64,000 nucleotides of DNA from NCBI RefSeq assembly GCF_900182645.1, contig NZ_FXTA01000002.1:372001-436000 (forward strand), in the 5' to 3' direction. Shown here piece after piece: positions 53,792-62,876 of this stretch. The notes beneath the pieces are model-generated. The model saw only the letters and a list, made by a program, of their open reading frames with translations, was not told the DNA's origin and did no database searches. How positions within the stretch are numbered: the stretch's first letter is position 1; each line of letters begins with the position of its first letter. Position numbers and translations under genes: made by a program. Origin of the DNA: Flavobacterium resistens. GTDB taxonomy: Bacteria > Bacteroidota > Bacteroidia > Flavobacteriales > Flavobacteriaceae.

Positions 53792-54238
53792 TTATTCCCA
53801 TGAAGGAGGAATTTTCGATAATTGCTCTTTTCTGAAATTTATCATATTTAGAATTTCCATAATGCAAGAGCCTAGATTCTTCTTGATATCGTTGCTCCAA
53901 AAACGTAAAACTTTCCAATTCTGAGATTCTAAATATGTATTGACTTCAATATCTCTTTGCATGTTTCTCTCAATTTTCTTGATCCAGAATTCTGAATTTG
54001 TTTCTGGTTTTTTTCTAGTTTCCCAATCTTTTCCGTGGAAGAATTCGCCGTCAACAAAAATGGCAATTTTAAGAGGGTTAAATGTCAAATCTGGAGTACC
54101 AAAAACCTTTTTGTTGTTTTTTCGATAACGCAAACCTATATGCCATAACGCTTTTGCCAAACGAACTTCATCTTTGGTATTGGTGCCACGAATCATACTC
54201 ATGACTTTGGAACGTTGTTCTGGAGTAAAACAGTCCAT
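53792..54238 (-). CDS. vsr: Very-short-patch repair endonuclease (Vsr)
   Basis: A 148-residue nickase that starts repair of T:G mismatches from deaminated 5-methylcytosine. It has the family start FTPEQRSKVMSMIRGTNTKDE, the catalytic Asp50 in FGTPDLTF, IFVDGEFFHGKDW with His68, and NMQRD. It is the last gene of the restriction-modification island, 101 bp after the nuclease gene, and matches the need created by the C5-methylase. Confidence 0.93.
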   Translation of the reverse strand: MDCFTPEQRSKVMSMIRGTNTKDEVRLAKALWHIGLRYRKNNKKVFGTPDLTFNPLKIAIFVDGEFFHGKDWETRKKPETNSEFWIKKIERNMQRDIEVNTYLESQNWKVLRFWSNDIKKNLGSCIMEILNMINFRKEQLSKIPPSWE

Positions 54239-54339
54239 GGAAATTTAATTATTAAAGGTTTGAAATTTAATAATTAGTGGTATTTAATTTATTTATAGGT
54301 TTGTTGGGTTAAAGTTCAGAATTTTTATTTAATGACCAA

Positions 54340-55530
54340 TTAAATTTGAGTTCTTTTTACGTGATTAACAAAATTTTCAAGAGACATTATTTTGTCTCTA
54401 AATTCTATGGGAAAGCTTGTTAAATAAGGTTTTGGAACAACCAAACAAACATTATATTTATACATTTCCTGTAATTGATTTTTGGAGATTCCTTGTTGAA
54501 GTGTAAATAAATGCTTTGTTTTTATTTTGTCTGCTTCATTTAGAATTTGTCTCCATCTATCTTTACATGTTGTTTTAGAGGCTAATGTGATTAATTTATT
54601 ATTGTCAAAATGCGGATTGTGATATGAGTCTAGATCGGGGAAAAGAAAATCTGGTTTTTTATTGTCTTCTGTTACAGATTGAGTGCTGTATTTAATTTCA
54701 AAATTATTAAAAATTTCGGATAGATGATGTTCTAATGATTTTCCTGCTCTGCTTTTACGTCTGTTCAAAATGGTGTTGGCAGTTGTAATCAAATCTTCTA
54801 CAGATGAAAAATGATTTTTCAAGATGTTTTCATATCTGTTATTCTCAATAACTTTAAATAGGTTAAATTCTGTGCTTAACCAATTTAATAATTCTCGATC
54901 TGGGTTATTTTGAATTATTGTTTTTGTAGTTGCAAAAGAATTTATATGACAATTCCTAGAGTTTAATGCTAATTCATATGTTGAAGGGAAATCTGATTGT
55001 AAAGTGTTTATGTATGCCCAAAAGCAATTTAAAATTTTATCCTCTGAAGAAAGTTCGTTTTGTTTAGGAATAATTCCATTTATGTCTGTTGAAGAAATGT
55101 TTAAATTGTTTAGAAAACTATCAATATCTTCATCATGGGATAATACAAAAGCTTCATAATATTCATTATCTTTTTTGCAAATAACTAATACGTCACCAAT
55201 ATTATCATCGTTTAAAAAAGGAAAACCTTTTCCGAATCTTGTTAAACGATATTCATTTCTGGTTCCAACGCCATAATAAATAAAGCGGCTAGTGGTTTCA
55301 AAGTCATTTTGCCATTTAATAGTTATGAATTTGTCTTTATTGGTCCCTTTTTGTCCTTCTTCATCGAAAAAAAGATTCCATGAATTTTTGTGAATATGAA
55401 AGCCAGATTGATGCCCTCCAGTTGATCCGGTGTCATTTGCGGTAATATATTTACTAAAAGAAATTTCAGAGTTTTGAACCGTTTCGATGACTTTACTTAG
55501 AATGCTTTCCATTGAATGCTGATATTTCAT
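54340..55530 (-). CDS. EcoRII-type restriction endonuclease
   Basis: A 396-residue nuclease with an EcoRII-like N-terminal effector/DNA-binding domain (about 25-145: SFSKYITANDTGSTGGHQ) and an EcoRII-C-type catalytic domain (about 262-375: RAGKSLEHHL, KKPDFLFPD, then SKTTCKDRWRQIL), in which the PD...K core is visible (Asp294, Lys319). The two-domain build predicts an enzyme stimulated by a second site (type IIE). The first 38 bp overlap the methylase 3' end; Met7 is a possible later start. Recognition sequence unknown, CCWGG-like by family. Confidence 0.85.
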   Translation of the reverse strand: MKYQHSMESILSKVIETVQNSEISFSKYITANDTGSTGGHQSGFHIHKNSWNLFFDEEGQKGTNKDKFITIKWQNDFETTSRFIYYGVGTRNEYRLTRFGKGFPFLNDDNIGDVLVICKKDNEYYEAFVLSHDEDIDSFLNNLNISSTDINGIIPKQNELSSEDKILNCFWAYINTLQSDFPSTYELALNSRNCHINSFATTKTIIQNNPDRELLNWLSTEFNLFKVIENNRYENILKNHFSSVEDLITTANTILNRRKSRAGKSLEHHLSEIFNNFEIKYSTQSVTEDNKKPDFLFPDLDSYHNPHFDNNKLITLASKTTCKDRWRQILNEADKIKTKHLFTLQQGISKNQLQEMYKYNVCLVVPKPYLTSFPIEFRDKIMSLENFVNHVKRTQI

Positions 55531-56716
55531 TTATTAAACATTCTCCAACTGCTTGCATTAAAGGCGAAACAACAGAATTTCCAAATTGTTTATATGCTTG
55601 ATTATCAGATACAGGTATTATGAATTTATCAGGAAAACCTTGAAGTCTGGCGCATTCTCTAGGGACTAATCGTCTTGGGTTTTTGCCTTTTTGAGGAATT
55701 AATATTTCTGCTCCATCTTTGTAATATCTTGCGCTCATTGTTCTTGAAATTCCATTCAAATCTGCCAAACCAAATCCAAAACCATTTCCTTTGGCTTTGT
55801 GTTTTTTTGCATATTCTTGAAGATAATTCCAAAGTTTGTCTGACAATGTATATTTAGGGTCAACTTCTGGCAAAAGAATATCTTTTAATGCAAATTTTGT
55901 CTCACTCATTTCGGGAAATTTGAAATTTTCTCTTCCTTGAAAAAACTCATTATCAAATCCAACAATTATAATTCTTTCTCTATGCTGAGGAACAAAATGT
56001 TTACCATCTAAAACTTTAAAATAAATAGTATAATTTAATTCTTTTAATGTGTTTTGAATAACTTTAAAAGTATTTCCTTTATCATGAGATACGAGATTTT
56101 TTACATTTTCTAGCATAAAAGTTTTAGGCCTTTTATGTTTAAGAATTCTGGCAATGTCAAAAAACAAAGTTCCCTGTGTTTCGTCTAGGAAACCGTGATT
56201 TCTGCCTAATGCATTCTTTTTTGAGACTCCAGCAATAGAAAAGGGTTGGCATGGAAATCCTGCAAGTAAAACGTCATGATCAGGAATTTCCGTTTCCTTA
56301 ATTTGAGTTATGTCTCCAAATGGAACTTTTCCAAAATTTGCTTCATAAGTTTTTTTTGAATAAGTATCCCATTCACTGGTAAAAACACATTTTCCACCTA
56401 AGTTTTGGTATGCTAGTCTTATTCCACCAATACCGGCAAATAAATCTATAAATTTAAATTTTGGTTTTTCAGGAGATGGAAATGGTATATCCCATTTTAT
56501 AGGTAGATAATATTGAAAGTTAGGTTCTTCTAGGATATTTAATTTTTCATGTAAGCCTATAAGATAATCTTCCGCATCGTTTTTGAAATATTCCGAAACG
56601 CCATTTTTATGATTTTGTAGATAATGAGTTAATTTAGCTAATCCATTATCAGTTTTCTTATCAATATCAATTTGAAGTTTTTGCCTGATTTCAGAATATT
56701 TTTTTACGTTCTTCAT
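55493..56716 (-). CDS. DNA (cytosine-5)-methyltransferase
   Basis: A 407-residue C5-methylase. An N-terminal extension of about 85 residues precedes motif I FIDLFAGIGGIRLAY (89-103), motif IV with the catalytic Cys156 in GFPCQPFSIAG, motif VI ENV (203-205), motif VIII QHRERI (244-249) and motif X QFGNSVV. It protects sites cut by the adjacent nuclease. Start and stop overlap its neighbours (ATGA with the controller gene, 38 bp with the nuclease gene). Confidence 0.94.
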   Translation of the reverse strand: MKNVKKYSEIRQKLQIDIDKKTDNGLAKLTHYLQNHKNGVSEYFKNDAEDYLIGLHEKLNILEEPNFQYYLPIKWDIPFPSPEKPKFKFIDLFAGIGGIRLAYQNLGGKCVFTSEWDTYSKKTYEANFGKVPFGDITQIKETEIPDHDVLLAGFPCQPFSIAGVSKKNALGRNHGFLDETQGTLFFDIARILKHKRPKTFMLENVKNLVSHDKGNTFKVIQNTLKELNYTIYFKVLDGKHFVPQHRERIIIVGFDNEFFQGRENFKFPEMSETKFALKDILLPEVDPKYTLSDKLWNYLQEYAKKHKAKGNGFGFGLADLNGISRTMSARYYKDGAEILIPQKGKNPRRLVPRECARLQGFPDKFIIPVSDNQAYKQFGNSVVSPLMQAVGECLINEISAFNGKHSK

Positions 56717-56934
56717 TTTTTAAAATCCTTATCATTAAAAAAAGCTCCAAAATCAGAATCTAGAGCTATTATTATTTTTTCTATTATTTCTATGGAAACA
56801 TTGCGTTGACCTTTTTCTATGTCTGAAATATAATTTCTGTCAACGTTGGAAATATTGGCTAAATACTCGATTGAGTATCCTTTTTGTTCTCGAAGTTCTT
56901 TGACTTTGAATCCGAATTTTTCTTTGATATTCAT
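56713..56934 (-). CDS. XRE-family controller (C) protein of the restriction-modification system
   Basis: A 73-residue helix-turn-helix protein (VKELREQKGYSIEYLANISN, VDRNYISDIEKGQRNVS). Its size and place, first in the operon and overlapping the methylase start by 4 bp, are those of restriction-modification controller proteins, which delay nuclease expression. A 15-bp-period direct repeat lies just upstream as a candidate operator. Confidence 0.87.
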   Translation of the reverse strand: MNIKEKFGFKVKELREQKGYSIEYLANISNVDRNYISDIEKGQRNVSIEIIEKIIIALDSDFGAFFNDKDFKK

Positions 56935-56957
56935 AGTTTATAAAAGTAGTTTTGTGC

Positions 56958-56981
56958 GTACAATTGACCCGAGTACAATTG
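56958..56981. promoter_or_regulatory. Direct repeat upstream of the controller gene (C-box candidate)
   Basis: GTACAATTG occurs at 56958-56966 and 56973-56981, a 15-bp period, 24-47 bp upstream of the controller ATG. The near-palindrome ACTTAAAGT lies further out at 56992-57000. Paired sites of this kind are expected for an autoregulating controller dimer. Confidence 0.5.
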
Positions 56982-57044
56982 GCCTCACTAGACTTAAAGT
57001 TTTCAACTTAATATTAACCGTTTCTAAATATTTAGAAATAAAAA

Positions 57045-57068
57045 ACGCCAATCATTTCTGATCGGCGT
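57045..57068 (-). terminator. Terminator of the AsmA-like gene
   Basis: Arms ACGCCAATCA (57045-57054) and TGATCGGCGT (57059-57068), one mismatch, TTTC loop. On the minus strand it is followed by five T residues, 39 bp past the AsmA-like stop. Confidence 0.8.
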
Positions 57069-57106
57069 ATATATAAATTCCTAGGCTTTATAAGAAGCTA
57101 AAAACA

Positions 57107-59572
57107 CTACTTCTCCTTTTCCTTTTTCCCCTTTTTAATCTTCATCTTCCCATTATCATCATAAGCAACCAAACGTAGTACAATACCTTTTTCTCTAACA
57201 GCATCACGTTCCGCTTTAGTAGCGAGTTTAGCATCATTTTTAGAATTTCGGAGTGGGATTGTCAGGGCTAAATTCGTACCTCGGCCAAAGGAATAAACAC
57301 CTTTTGCATCAAGATTTAAAACACTCGAACTGATCGTTAGTTTATTAATATCGACCATTTCGCCGCGCAGTTTAAAATCGCCGGACAAATCGCTGAACGT
57401 AATATTCTTAACATCGCGAAACGGAAAAGCATATTTCCCCACTTTCATAATAGGCTCAAAGTTGACTAAAGCGCCCTGAGTAACATTGAACACTAAACTT
57501 CCGTGAGTAGAATTTGTTATGAGTTCGCCATTGCTGTTCATTAAGCCAGTAACATTGGCGGAACTGGAGAGTCTTCCATGAATATTATTTGGAGTAAAAG
57601 ATTTGATTCCAAAGTTGTTGAACGATTTTAAAAAACTCGCAATATCCACCCGATTTACCTGCGCGTTAGAACCAAAAGCGAAATTTTTTCCGCTTGGCGA
57701 AACTTCTGCATTAAAAGTAATGCCGCCTCCTGAAGTTTGCAGCGAACCATTTTTTATAACCAATTTAGAATTCAGCATTTGGATTCTTGCTGTGGTATTT
57801 GTGGCTGTGAGTTTGTTGTAGGTTATTTTATCAGCTTTGATGTCAATTACTACCGAACATTTTTCGATTACAGTTCGTAAGTGATTCGAAATAGTTGGTT
57901 TTTTATTGGTTTTTGCAACGGTTTGTTTTTTGGAAGAAGCCAAAACACCCAGAAATTGTTTGATATCGATATTCGGGCAATAAATTTTCCAATTTACCAC
58001 CATTTGTTCGGGCGCATCATAATACAGGTTGAGGAAATTATCAATTTTACCTTCAATATAAATCGTGTTTTTCTTGTGTTTATAGGCGATTTTTTTAATC
58101 AGTAAAGCTTGTTGTGTAAATTCAAGCTGTATATTTACTTTTTCGGCATGAACATTCTTCGGAATAAAATCAAATGAAGTATTGGTTACGTTTACATTTC
58201 CAATAAATTTTGGCTTATTGATATACAAATCAACAATATCAAACTGAAATTGCAAGTTGGCCGTAGCGTGTCCTTCAGTAAACTGAATCCATTTGTCGTT
58301 GCTGATTTCGTTGAGTTTGCTGACATCAAAATCAGAACTTACGGTTCCTGTAGCAAGCGGTTTCTCAAGATTATTGATCGACAATTGCGGAATCTTCAAA
58401 GGAATATTTTGATAAGTTGCTGAAAATCGGGTCAAAATTACAGCCGAATTAGCATCGGTGAAACCTTCTTTCGGTTTGAAATTATTGGTAAAAATTCCTT
58501 TGAAATTGCAATCATTCAGCTGTCCGTCGGGAATGCTCAATTCGTTGTCTTTAATAATCGCCTGAACAACAATTTTCGGATCACCTTCGGCATTCAAATC
58601 GCCTTTTATGTCACAATTTACGTCAATTGGCTTTTTAAGATTAAAGCGATTCAGTTTTGAGCTGATGTTTCCAGACAATAAATTAGAGGCATTTTGCCAT
58701 AAAATGGTTGTTCCAATGTTGATTCCGAACAAAGAATTGCTTTTTCCCAAATTGAAGAAAGCAACGATATCAAAAGAGTCGGTTCCAATTTTCAAGCCGT
58801 CTGTTTTAACATCGATTTTTTCTTTTTCAGCATTAAAAGAAACAGCCAATGTTCCTTTGAGGCGTTTTTGTTTGGCAAAACTTCCGTGAACGGTATTAAA
58901 AGCAAGACTGTTGATTTGCGTGTCCAGAAAAAGATCCGTCTGCCAATTATCACCGTCATAATTTACTTTTGATTTTAAACTGGCAACATCAAAATCAAAT
59001 AATTTATGTCCAACGTGATTGTCTATCGTAAACCGAACATTGTTAAGGTCAATTTGTCCGATTGTAGTTTCGGGTTTCTCTTTGTTTTCGGGCGTTTTTT
59101 CCTTTTTTGGTTTAAAAATATTGGAATTTGAATAACCATCTGGCGCTTTGTAAATATAAATTTGAGCGTCGTTAATCAGGACTTTATGAATGTTGATTTC
59201 TTTCTGAAGCAAACTCACTACGTTTAAGCGCACTTCAATTTCCTGCGCTTTCAATAAAGTATGTTTGTGCATATTCCACTTATTATCTTTTAGCTCGACA
59301 TCTTTTAAAGCCAAAGTAAAATTCGGAAAACCAGTCAAAAATTTATACTGAAAATCGCCAATATGAAACTTTCCATTTATGTTTTCGTTGATTTTGGTGT
59401 TGATTTTAGCAATGATTTCGGTTTTGTTTCTGTTGAAATAAATCGACAAACCTCCGCACGCAATCAGCAAAAGCGCTATTACTCCTAAAATAAAAAATCC
59501 AAAACGCTTGGCATATTTTTTAAAACCAGCCGATTGTAAAAAGACTTTTATGCGATGTAAAGTTTCTTTCAT
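57107..59572 (-). CDS. AsmA-family protein
   Basis: An 821-residue protein with one N-terminal membrane helix (about 25-46). A very long beta-strand-rich periplasmic region follows (INTKINENINGKFHIGDFQYKF, FPNFTLALKDVELKD) and a C-terminal AsmA-like domain (about 560-780), ending in a Lys-rich tail (KIKKGKKEKEK). AsmA/TamB-like proteins are thought to bridge the envelope and move phospholipids to the outer membrane. Monocistronic. Confidence 0.85.
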   Translation of the reverse strand: MKETLHRIKVFLQSAGFKKYAKRFGFFILGVIALLLIACGGLSIYFNRNKTEIIAKINTKINENINGKFHIGDFQYKFLTGFPNFTLALKDVELKDNKWNMHKHTLLKAQEIEVRLNVVSLLQKEINIHKVLINDAQIYIYKAPDGYSNSNIFKPKKEKTPENKEKPETTIGQIDLNNVRFTIDNHVGHKLFDFDVASLKSKVNYDGDNWQTDLFLDTQINSLAFNTVHGSFAKQKRLKGTLAVSFNAEKEKIDVKTDGLKIGTDSFDIVAFFNLGKSNSLFGINIGTTILWQNASNLLSGNISSKLNRFNLKKPIDVNCDIKGDLNAEGDPKIVVQAIIKDNELSIPDGQLNDCNFKGIFTNNFKPKEGFTDANSAVILTRFSATYQNIPLKIPQLSINNLEKPLATGTVSSDFDVSKLNEISNDKWIQFTEGHATANLQFQFDIVDLYINKPKFIGNVNVTNTSFDFIPKNVHAEKVNIQLEFTQQALLIKKIAYKHKKNTIYIEGKIDNFLNLYYDAPEQMVVNWKIYCPNIDIKQFLGVLASSKKQTVAKTNKKPTISNHLRTVIEKCSVVIDIKADKITYNKLTATNTTARIQMLNSKLVIKNGSLQTSGGGITFNAEVSPSGKNFAFGSNAQVNRVDIASFLKSFNNFGIKSFTPNNIHGRLSSSANVTGLMNSNGELITNSTHGSLVFNVTQGALVNFEPIMKVGKYAFPFRDVKNITFSDLSGDFKLRGEMVDINKLTISSSVLNLDAKGVYSFGRGTNLALTIPLRNSKNDAKLATKAERDAVREKGIVLRLVAYDDNGKMKIKKGKKEKEK

Positions 59573-59753
59573 CTGGAAAATTTTAATGGTTGATTAAAGA
59601 TACTACAAAAAACCATCATATTTAAATTTCTGATTTTCAAATTACTGCAGTGTTAAATTTGCAATATCAAACTTAAATTTATGATATAATTATTTACAAT
59701 ACTTTTATAATCAAAACTAATTTATGAATGGTGTTTGATTAGTTTTTAATTTT

Positions 59754-59761
59754 TAACTTTG
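59754..59761 (+). promoter_or_regulatory. -7 element upstream of trxA
   Basis: TAACTTTG, a perfect TAnnTTTG box 76 bp before the trxA ATG. A TTTG lies at 59734-59737, with a spacer (16 bp) a little shorter than usual. Confidence 0.55.
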
Positions 59762-59836
59762 TACCTCAGTTTAGGAAATAACAAAAAACGGGTCTCTAGG
59801 GACTAAAGCTGAAATAACATTTAAAGACAAATTATT

Positions 59837-60154
59837 ATGGCATTAGCAATAACAGATGCTACTTTTGACGAAGTAGTTTTAAAGTCAGATAAACCAGTAA
59901 TGGTAGATTTTTGGGCAGCATGGTGCGGTCCTTGTAGAATGGTTGGTCCAATCATTGACCAATTAAGCGACGAGTACGCTGGTAAAGTAGTTGTTGGTAA
60001 AGTAGATGTAGATGCTAACCAAGAATTCGCTGCAAAATATGGTGTGCGTAACATACCAACCGTTTTGGTGTTTCATAACGGTGAAGTAGTAGGAAAACAA
60101 GTTGGAGTAGCTCCAAAACAAACCTACGCAGATAGTTTAGACGCTTTGTTGTAA
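59837..60154 (+). CDS. trxA: Thioredoxin
   Basis: A 105-residue dithiol reductase with the active site FWAAWCGPCRMVGP, the cis-Pro loop RNIPTVLVF and the usual length. Monocistronic, with its own promoter and terminator. Confidence 0.97.
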   Translation: MALAITDATFDEVVLKSDKPVMVDFWAAWCGPCRMVGPIIDQLSDEYAGKVVVGKVDVDANQEFAAKYGVRNIPTVLVFHNGEVVGKQVGVAPKQTYADSLDALL

Positions 60155-60179
60155 TCGTAAGATTATGATTTATATAAAG

Positions 60180-60209
60180 AAGGTTTGGCGAAAGTCAAGC
60201 CTTTTTTAT
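60180..60209 (+). terminator. Terminator after trxA
   Basis: Arms AAGGTTTG and CAAGCCTT (60180-60187 and 60196-60203, one G-U pair), followed by a T run. Confidence 0.75.
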
Positions 60210-60219
60210 TTGTTTCTGT

Positions 60220-60263
60220 CACCAATTTGCGAATTTTGCTTTAAATAATTCGCGAATTCGTGG
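60220..60263. repeat. Inverted repeat, GCCACGAATTCAC family, copy 3 (diverged)
   Basis: CACCAATTTGCGAATT (60220-60235) faces AATTCGCGAATTCGTGG (60247-60263) with two mismatches. It lies between the trxA terminator and the aminopeptidase gene. Confidence 0.7.
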
Positions 60264-60302
60264 CGGAATCTTTATTTTTAACGAATCTTATATTCCTTGA
60301 AA

Positions 60303-62876
60303 ATGAAAATTCTTCACCGCTTTTTTGCCTTTTTTATAATCACGACGATTGGTTTTTCTCAATCGAAACCAAAAGAAAGTTTTAGTATAGAAAATGGCGT
60401 TTCAGAGCAATTGGCTCAATTTCGTAAAAAACAAATTTCAGATGTTCAATACGAATTGTCTTTTGAAATCCCGAATAAGAAAAATGAAGATATTAATTCC
60501 GGTTTAACGGTAAATCTGAATTTATCAGACGTAACTATACCTCTTGTTTTTGATTTTAAAGAGAAATCTCAAAATATAAAATCAGTTTCGGCAAACGGGA
60601 AAAACATATCAATCATTCATGAAAATGGACATATTGTTATTCCTGTTGAAAATTTAATTTCAGGAAAAAATAAAATTTCAGTTTCATTTATTGCTGGAAA
60701 TTTGTCTTTAAATCGAAATGATGATTTTCTTTATACGCTTTTAGTTCCGGATCGCGCAAGCACTTTATTTCCTTGTTTTGATCAGCCAGATATCAAAGCA
60801 ACTTATAAACTCGGTCTTTCTGTCCCGAAAGATTGGACGGTTTTGGCTGGAGCCGATGTAAAAGAGAAAGTCGAAAAAGGCGATTTTACTTCGTATACTT
60901 TTGGAGAATCGGATAAAATGAGCACGTATTTGTTTTCGTTTGTAGCAGGAAAATTCAAAAGCGTTACGGAAAAGCCAGGTTTAGAAATGACAATGCTGTA
61001 TCGTGAAAATAATGAAGAAAAGATAAAAATGAGCACTGATACAATTTTCAATTTGCATCAGCAATCTTTGGACTTTTTAGAAAAATATACCAATTATAAA
61101 TTTCCTTTTCAGAAGTTGGATTTCGCTTCAATTCCCGTTTTTCAATATGGTGGAATGGAGCATATTGGAGCAATTCAATACAGAGAATCAACTTTATTTT
61201 TGGACAACAGCGCAACCGACAGCGAAAAATTAAACCGAGCAAAACTAATCGCACATGAAACCTCACACATGTGGTTTGGCGATTTGGTAACAATGAAATG
61301 GTTTGATGATGTCTGGATGAAAGAGGTTTTTGCCAACTTTATGGCAGACAAAATCATGAACCCGATTTTTCCGAAAATCAATCATAATCTGCAGTTTTTT
61401 AGTACGCATTATGCCAGCGCTTACGCGGAAGACCGATCTTTGGGAACACATCCGATAAGACAACATTTAGCAAATTTAAAGGATGCCGGTTCGCTTTATG
61501 GCGCTATGATTTATAATAAAGCGCCGATTATGATGCGTCAGTTAGAAGCTTCGATGGGAAAAGAAGCTTTTCAAAAAGGAATCCAAAAATACATTCAGAA
61601 ATACGCCAACGACAATGCCGATTGGAATAATTTGGTAGAAATTCTGGATGCTGAAACGCCTTTGGACATGAAGAAATGGAGCGAGGTTTGGGTAAACAAA
61701 TCGGGAAGAACTATTTTCTCAGATAAAATTGAATATGACGCGCAAAACAAAATCAAAAAGTTTGAGATTTTTCAAAAAGCAGAGGATAAGTCCAATAATG
61801 TTTGGCCTCAGATTTTTCAGATTGGTTTAGTTTATTCTAACGAAGTAAAAGTTTTATCGCTAAATATTAAAGATAGAAACCTGATTGTAAAAGAAGCTAT
61901 CGGACTTGAAAAACCGCTTACTATTATTTACAATTATAATGGTTTTGGATACGGCGTTTTTCCGCTTGGCGCAAATAATATGAATACAATTTCAAGTTTA
62001 GATGATGAAGTTGCAAGAGCCTCAGCTTATGTGAATTTATATGAGAATATGTTGGCGGGAAATATTGTGCCAAGTTACGTTTTTGCCGTTTTCTTGAAAG
62101 GAATTCAAGTTGAAAAAAATGAGTTAGTTTTAAAAATAATAGCCAATCAAGCAAGTAATGTTTTCTGGAAATTTTTAACTGAAGAACAAAAAAATAGAGT
62201 TCACACAACTCTTGAAAGTGTCGTTTATGCGGAATTACAATCAAATTCACCAAGCAATATCAAAAAGACATTATTCGGATTGTTTAGTTCGATTGCGTAT
62301 TCAGATTCGGCGAAAGCCAAATTATATCAGATTTGGAACAAAGAAGTTGTAGTTCAGAATTTGAAATTGAATGAAGATGATTTTACCAATATGGCAATGA
62401 ATCTCGCGATTTTCAAACATGAAAAAGCCGATGAAATTTTAGAGAAAACTAGAACCACAATCACAAATCCGGATAAAAAGAAGCGATTTGAATTTTTGCT
62501 TCCATCTTTATCAAAAGACGAATCCGTTCGAAATACCTTTATAGAATCGTTAAAAGACGATGCAAATCGTGAAAAAGAAGCATGGGTTTCTGTGGGATTG
62601 GCGAATGTAAATCATCCGCTTCGTCAGGAAAATGCACAAAAATATATTAGATTTTCACTAGATTTGATAGAAGAAATCCAGCGCACAGGAGATATTTTCT
62701 TTCCAAAAGACTGGCTTGATAATACAGTTGGAAGATATTCGTCGAAATATGCTTTTGATGAAGTACAGCGATTCTTAAAAGAAAACCCTAATTTTAGTCC
62801 GATCTTGAAGCGTAAATTATTTATGGCGACAGATTTGCTTTATAAAGCGCAAAATATTAAAAAAGAAACCGAATGA
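60303..62876 (+). CDS. M1-family metallo-aminopeptidase
   Basis: An 857-residue exported zinc aminopeptidase. It has a signal peptide (FFAFFIITTIGFSQ), the exopeptidase motif as GGMEHIGA in place of GAMEN, the zinc site HETSHMWFGDLV (318-329) with the third ligand Glu in WMKEVFANF, and a long ERAP1-like helical C-terminal half. Start set at ATG 60303; a TTG two codons earlier is possible. It trims N-terminal residues from peptides. Its last 4 bp overlap the DUF58 gene. Confidence 0.93.
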   Translation: MKILHRFFAFFIITTIGFSQSKPKESFSIENGVSEQLAQFRKKQISDVQYELSFEIPNKKNEDINSGLTVNLNLSDVTIPLVFDFKEKSQNIKSVSANGKNISIIHENGHIVIPVENLISGKNKISVSFIAGNLSLNRNDDFLYTLLVPDRASTLFPCFDQPDIKATYKLGLSVPKDWTVLAGADVKEKVEKGDFTSYTFGESDKMSTYLFSFVAGKFKSVTEKPGLEMTMLYRENNEEKIKMSTDTIFNLHQQSLDFLEKYTNYKFPFQKLDFASIPVFQYGGMEHIGAIQYRESTLFLDNSATDSEKLNRAKLIAHETSHMWFGDLVTMKWFDDVWMKEVFANFMADKIMNPIFPKINHNLQFFSTHYASAYAEDRSLGTHPIRQHLANLKDAGSLYGAMIYNKAPIMMRQLEASMGKEAFQKGIQKYIQKYANDNADWNNLVEILDAETPLDMKKWSEVWVNKSGRTIFSDKIEYDAQNKIKKFEIFQKAEDKSNNVWPQIFQIGLVYSNEVKVLSLNIKDRNLIVKEAIGLEKPLTIIYNYNGFGYGVFPLGANNMNTISSLDDEVARASAYVNLYENMLAGNIVPSYVFAVFLKGIQVEKNELVLKIIANQASNVFWKFLTEEQKNRVHTTLESVVYAELQSNSPSNIKKTLFGLFSSIAYSDSAKAKLYQIWNKEVVVQNLKLNEDDFTNMAMNLAIFKHEKADEILEKTRTTITNPDKKKRFEFLLPSLSKDESVRNTFIESLKDDANREKEAWVSVGLANVNHPLRQENAQKYIRFSLDLIEEIQRTGDIFFPKDWLDNTVGRYSSKYAFDEVQRFLKENPNFSPILKRKLFMATDLLYKAQNIKKETE

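Noticed and set aside
53792..56934. Wider phage-defence island around the restriction system
   Set aside because: The flanking genes (HPF-like, AsmA-like) are housekeeping; no other defence gene, integrase or tRNA junction is visible.
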